From NCBI RefSeq assembly GCF_000720135.1, contig NZ_JOIU01000001.1, forward strand, positions 310,001 through 374,000: 64,000 bases of DNA, in the 5' to 3' direction. A program made the translations under genes and the position numbers. Of this stretch, positions 61,607 to 64,000 are shown piece by piece (position 1 is the stretch's first letter; each line of letters starts with the position of its first letter). The stretch comes from Streptomyces sp. NRRL S-1022 (GTDB lineage: Bacteria; Actinomycetota; Actinomycetes; Streptomycetales; Streptomycetaceae). The notes beneath the pieces are model-generated. The model did not search any database, was not told the origin of the DNA, and saw only the letters and a list, made by a program, of their open reading frames with translations.

Positions 61607-62359
61607 TCACGACGGTTCTACAAGAAAAGTCAACAGGCGGAATCCTTCTGATTCCGCCACCAGGATCCGCACACGCTTCGTGCCCCGCTCCGGATGTCGC
61701 AGTGAGGCGGTACGGCCGTTCAAGCCGGCGTCGGCCCTGGGCAGCCGGCGCAGTCGGGGATCCTCCGCCAAGTCCGCATGCAGGTGGCGGATGGCCTCGT
61801 GGTCGCGATAACGGAGTGACAGCAGGCGGCACTCTTCCAACAGATAGGGGGCCCAGCTCTGCTCCCAGTCGCAGAGGACGGTGTCACGTGCGCGGTCGGA
61901 CATCAGAGACCAGCGCCAGAGGTTCGAAGGGACGTCGTCGTCGCCGAATATCGCGGCGAAGGCCGTGTTGTGAGCTGTGAGTTGTCCATCCGGAGCCAGG
62001 ACGCACATCATCTCCCGCTGGCCGTCGACTGCGCGCTGCCAGTGCGGTGAGGGCGTTCCGATCGATGGTGGTGGCTCCGAGCCGAACAGCTCGAGGTGGG
62101 CCACGCGCCTGTCATGCGAGCTGAAGCCCAGTGTTTGCGCGATCCGCAAGAAGAACTCGGGGGACGGACGCAGCCGACCGCTCTCCACCTTCTGGTAGAC
62201 GCCGGCACCGCACCTCAGGGCCTCGTCGACGTCCGGTTGTCGCAACTTCGTCTGCCGGCCCCCGTCAGGGCGGGGCTCCAGTCCCACGTCTGGCCGAGTC
62301 AGCCTCTCGCGGTAGCACCTCATCAACCGCTGGTATTCGTGGGATGTCTCACGCCCCAT
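61607..62359 (-). CDS. XRE family regulator with MmyB-like ligand domain
   Basis: A 250-residue regulator. Residues ~35-85 form a Cro/CI helix-turn-helix (QPDVDEALRCGAGVYQKVES, GRLRPSPEFFLRIAQTLGFS). A C-terminal PAS-like MmyB ligand domain follows (MMCVLAPDGQLTAHNTAFAA, SNLWRWSLMSDRARDTVLCD, LRYRDHEAIRHLHADLAEDP). Streptomyces has many such regulators, often beside a gene they control; here that is the downstream hypothetical gene. The operator-like motif at 62421-62445 lies ~62 bp upstream of its start, so it may be a target of the receptor-like TetR protein. Confidence 0.88.
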   Translation of the reverse strand: MGRETSHEYQRLMRCYRERLTRPDVGLEPRPDGGRQTKLRQPDVDEALRCGAGVYQKVESGRLRPSPEFFLRIAQTLGFSSHDRRVAHLELFGSEPPPSIGTPSPHWQRAVDGQREMMCVLAPDGQLTAHNTAFAAIFGDDDVPSNLWRWSLMSDRARDTVLCDWEQSWAPYLLEECRLLSLRYRDHEAIRHLHADLAEDPRLRRLPRADAGLNGRTASLRHPERGTKRVRILVAESEGFRLLTFLVEPS

Positions 62360-62420
62360 AGCACCCCCTTCTCATTCATGAGTTGTGTGACAACCGCAGG
62401 TCTCGAACAACGATCGCTAT

Positions 62421-62445
62421 CCAACCATGCGTCCGGTCGGTTTTG
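62421..62445. promoter_or_regulatory. Candidate autoregulatory (ARE-like) element, copy 1
   Basis: The core AACCATGCGTCCGGTCGGTT at 62423-62442 has inverted AACC/GGTT arms and an ARE-like CCGGTCGGTTTT half. It shares 15 of 18 positions with the motif at the right window edge. It is 60-odd bp upstream of the XRE/MmyB-like gene. Binding by the receptor-like TetR protein is inference. Confidence 0.45.
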
Positions 62446-63095
62446 ACAGTTCTGGCGTCCCCCACCCATCACCAATGGCTCGAATCGACGTACCCCGTAG
62501 AGAGTGGATGAAAGTGAAACTAACGCAGTGTAGCTCTTGGGGGGTCAATGGTAACGGATCGTATCGAAGTGCCAGGTTAGCTTTGTGAAAACGGGGAGCC
62601 AGCCGGTTTGCTGCACGTTGGCCTTGGCGACGGTGTCCGGTGGTCGAGGAGGCTCAGCCATCCCGGAGGGGGCAGCGGTGAGGGACGCCCAGTCATGGCT
62701 CAGAGCCAGCTACGTGCCCGTCGCTTTGCCGTGCACCGCCCTCATTGCGGAAGCTGGGCCGAGAGTCCCGCCTGATCTGTTACGGGGCGGGTACCCCGGT
62801 TGAACTCGTCACCGCAGCTGCCGCCGGTCAACGATGTCACCCAAGCCCTCGCCCTGGGTCGACGGCGTCTCGCCCGTGGTCCCCACTGGCAACGACGCCT
62901 CGCCCTGCACCACGCCCTTGGGGCACCCGCGCGCAACCTCGTCTACTGGCTGCACCTCAAGAAGACCTGTTCTTGATCGTGTTGCGGACGGCGCGGTTGC
63001 GTGAAAGCCCATGCCGTGACCGAACCGGCGTGATGCCAAGCGGAATCGTCCTCCGCGGTGGTGCTGTCAGCGCACGCAAACGCACCGTCCGACGG
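62446..63095. other. Intergenic region with doubtful coding scraps
   Basis: 62446-62600 is A+T-richer and promoter-like. A plus-strand reading at ~62808-62976 (DVTQALALGRRRLARGPHWQ, RRLALHHALGAPARNLVYWL, then a stop) has coding character but no start and no family I know, so it is probably a gene tail. No further gene can be supported. Confidence 0.35.
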
Positions 63096-63797
63096 TCACG
63101 TCTTGTGCCAGTCGAAAGGCGCAGAGGTGCGGGGGGCCACCTTGTCGAGATACTCGGCTGCCCACGGTGAACGCCGCAGCAACTCTCGGCCCCGTTCCAC
63201 GGTCATGTCCAGCTCAGCCAGTGTTCTCTCTGTGGCGATGCCCGCGACGAAGTGCAGGTTCATTTCGGCGACTTTCCGCGGCAGAGCCGCGTAGTCCAGC
63301 CGGCACATCAGATCGACACCGGTGTAGGCGGCCACCCACACCCAGGATGTCTCGTCGGGCTTCACGCCTGGCTTGAGCTCCTCGCGTCGCTTGGCCTCCT
63401 CCAGCAACTGGGTGACACGGGGGATGTACTGGGACCAGAGGTAGCCGAACGTGTCTTTGTGGTCCTGGTCGGTGGCAAGCCGTGCTGCTGCCTGCACCAC
63501 AGGCACCTGGGGGGTGAGCCACGCCAGGACGATCGACGCGTCGACAACAGCCTGCAAGGGACCTGCCTGTGGCGGTGTGTCATCCATGGCGAAACCCTCG
63601 GTGACGACCGCGACGGCAATCTCCTGCTTGGTTCGGAAGTGGTAGTAGAGTCCGCCCTTCGTCAGGCCGGTTTGATCCAAGATGTCCTGCAGCGACGTCT
63701 GCGAGTAGCCCTTCTCCGCGAACAGGATCGCAGCCACATCGAGGATCTCCGCACGCGTGGCTATGCCGCGGGCTTGGGCAGGTTGCCGCACTGTCAC
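63096..63797 (-). CDS. Gamma-butyrolactone receptor-like TetR regulator (ScbR/ArpA/AvaR family)
   Basis: A 233-residue regulator; GTG 63797 follows GAAGGA. The N-terminal DNA-binding domain is typical of the hormone-receptor group: RGIATRAEILDVAAILFAEK, GYSQTSLQDILDQTGLTKGG, LYYHFRTKQEIAVAVV. The ligand domain keeps LQAVVDASIVLAWL, QAAARLATDQ, SWVWVAAYTGVDLMCRLDYA and AELDMTVERGRELL. Such proteins bind ARE operators and release DNA on binding a butyrolactone or butenolide. The W-V-A-A-Y-T-G-V-D-L segment matches the ligand-pocket region. It may be a true receptor or a pseudo-receptor. An acyl-CoA oxidase gene nearby and two copies of one operator-like motif support a signalling locus. Confidence 0.88.
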   Translation of the reverse strand: MTVRQPAQARGIATRAEILDVAAILFAEKGYSQTSLQDILDQTGLTKGGLYYHFRTKQEIAVAVVTEGFAMDDTPPQAGPLQAVVDASIVLAWLTPQVPVVQAAARLATDQDHKDTFGYLWSQYIPRVTQLLEEAKRREELKPGVKPDETSWVWVAAYTGVDLMCRLDYAALPRKVAEMNLHFVAGIATERTLAELDMTVERGRELLRRSPWAAEYLDKVAPRTSAPFDWHKT

Positions 63798-63982
63798 GTC
63801 CGTCCTTCATCCTGAGCCGGTGCTCTGTCACCGGAGTTGCGAGTCACCGCCGGCCTGTACGTAGAACGCCAGTGCAGTACGCCGGATAGTCACGAGCGCA
63901 GCGACTGTAGCCGCACAATCACTGCGCGCACCAACGTGGCCGTTGATTTCGTCCACCTTGCGTGGAAGAGTCTGATCACCTT

Positions 63983-64000
63983 AACCAGGCTACCGGTCGG
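63983..64000. promoter_or_regulatory. Candidate ARE-like element, copy 2 (cut by the window edge)
   Basis: AACCAGGCTACCGGTCGG fills the last 18 bases and matches the first 18 positions of the motif at 62423 except at three places. It lies ~186 bp upstream of the receptor-like gene and probably faces a gene outside the window. Confidence 0.45.

Noticed and set aside
62745..63170. 141-codon frame upstream of the receptor-like gene
   Set aside because: Pro/Arg-rich with no family; a different frame in the same DNA looks more coding-like but has no start.

Overview
The base composition (high G+C throughout), the codon use, GTG starts, ATGA gene overlaps, scattered TTA codons and the protein families all point to a Streptomyces or close relative. 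No rRNA, tRNA or housekeeping gene was seen. The density of truncated and frameshifted genes, transposase scraps and pieces of Tn7-like transposition genes suggests an accessory region such as a chromosome arm or a linear plasmid; that placement is inference.

Layout. 0-4.2 kb: gene ends, a cold-shock-like protein and a TetR/MFS/cupin module. 4.4-9.3 kb: a secreted FG-GAP protein, an acyl-carrier-like protein that lacks the attachment serine, and a secreted protein of three LecA-like repeats. 9.4-11.4 kb: a graveyard of helicase, TniQ-like and transposase fragments. 11.7-12.4 kb: a secreted trypsin-like protease. 12.6-19.8 kb: a tight minus-strand cluster of three related SRPBCC proteins, a carotenoid-oxygenase-family enzyme, an MFS exporter and a large LuxR-type ATPase regulator. 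This is the most gene-like uncharacterised assembly here. 19.8-23.2 kb: a broken SGNH hydrolase, a VanZ-like protein and a two-component system. 23-28.2 kb: transposon debris and a small metal-responsive MerR/MerT-like operon. 28.4-33.5 kb: MerR/CMD and TetR/SDR regulator-enzyme pairs with clear operators, plus broken genes. 33.5-41 kb: hypothetical genes, zinc-ribbon-like proteins, a TnsA-like gene and an XRE regulator.

41-54.2 kb reads as a defence island. It holds the remnant of an SbcC/SMC-like ATPase, a membrane-anchored Mrr-type nuclease, and then an intact four-gene operon (jetA-jetB-jetC-jetD, each overlapping the next by 4 bp). The operon matches the DUF2397/DUF2398/SMC/DUF2399 form of the Wadjet anti-plasmid system. 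It is a known system type, here complete, with a 1665-residue SMC subunit and a Toprim-type JetD.

54-59 kb: more mosaic DNA, with a hemerythrin-domain pseudogene, a complete IS5-type transposase, a DUF2283 protein, the 3' end of a modular polyketide synthase and a nonsense-mutated type II thioesterase. 59-64 kb: an acyl-CoA-oxidase-family gene with an early TTA codon, a TTA-containing hypothetical gene with an XRE/MmyB-like regulator, and a gamma-butyrolactone-receptor-like TetR protein. Two copies of one operator-like motif lie at 62.4 kb and at the right edge. Together these suggest an avenolide-like butenolide signalling locus, possibly next to a biosynthetic cluster beyond the window; that is inference.
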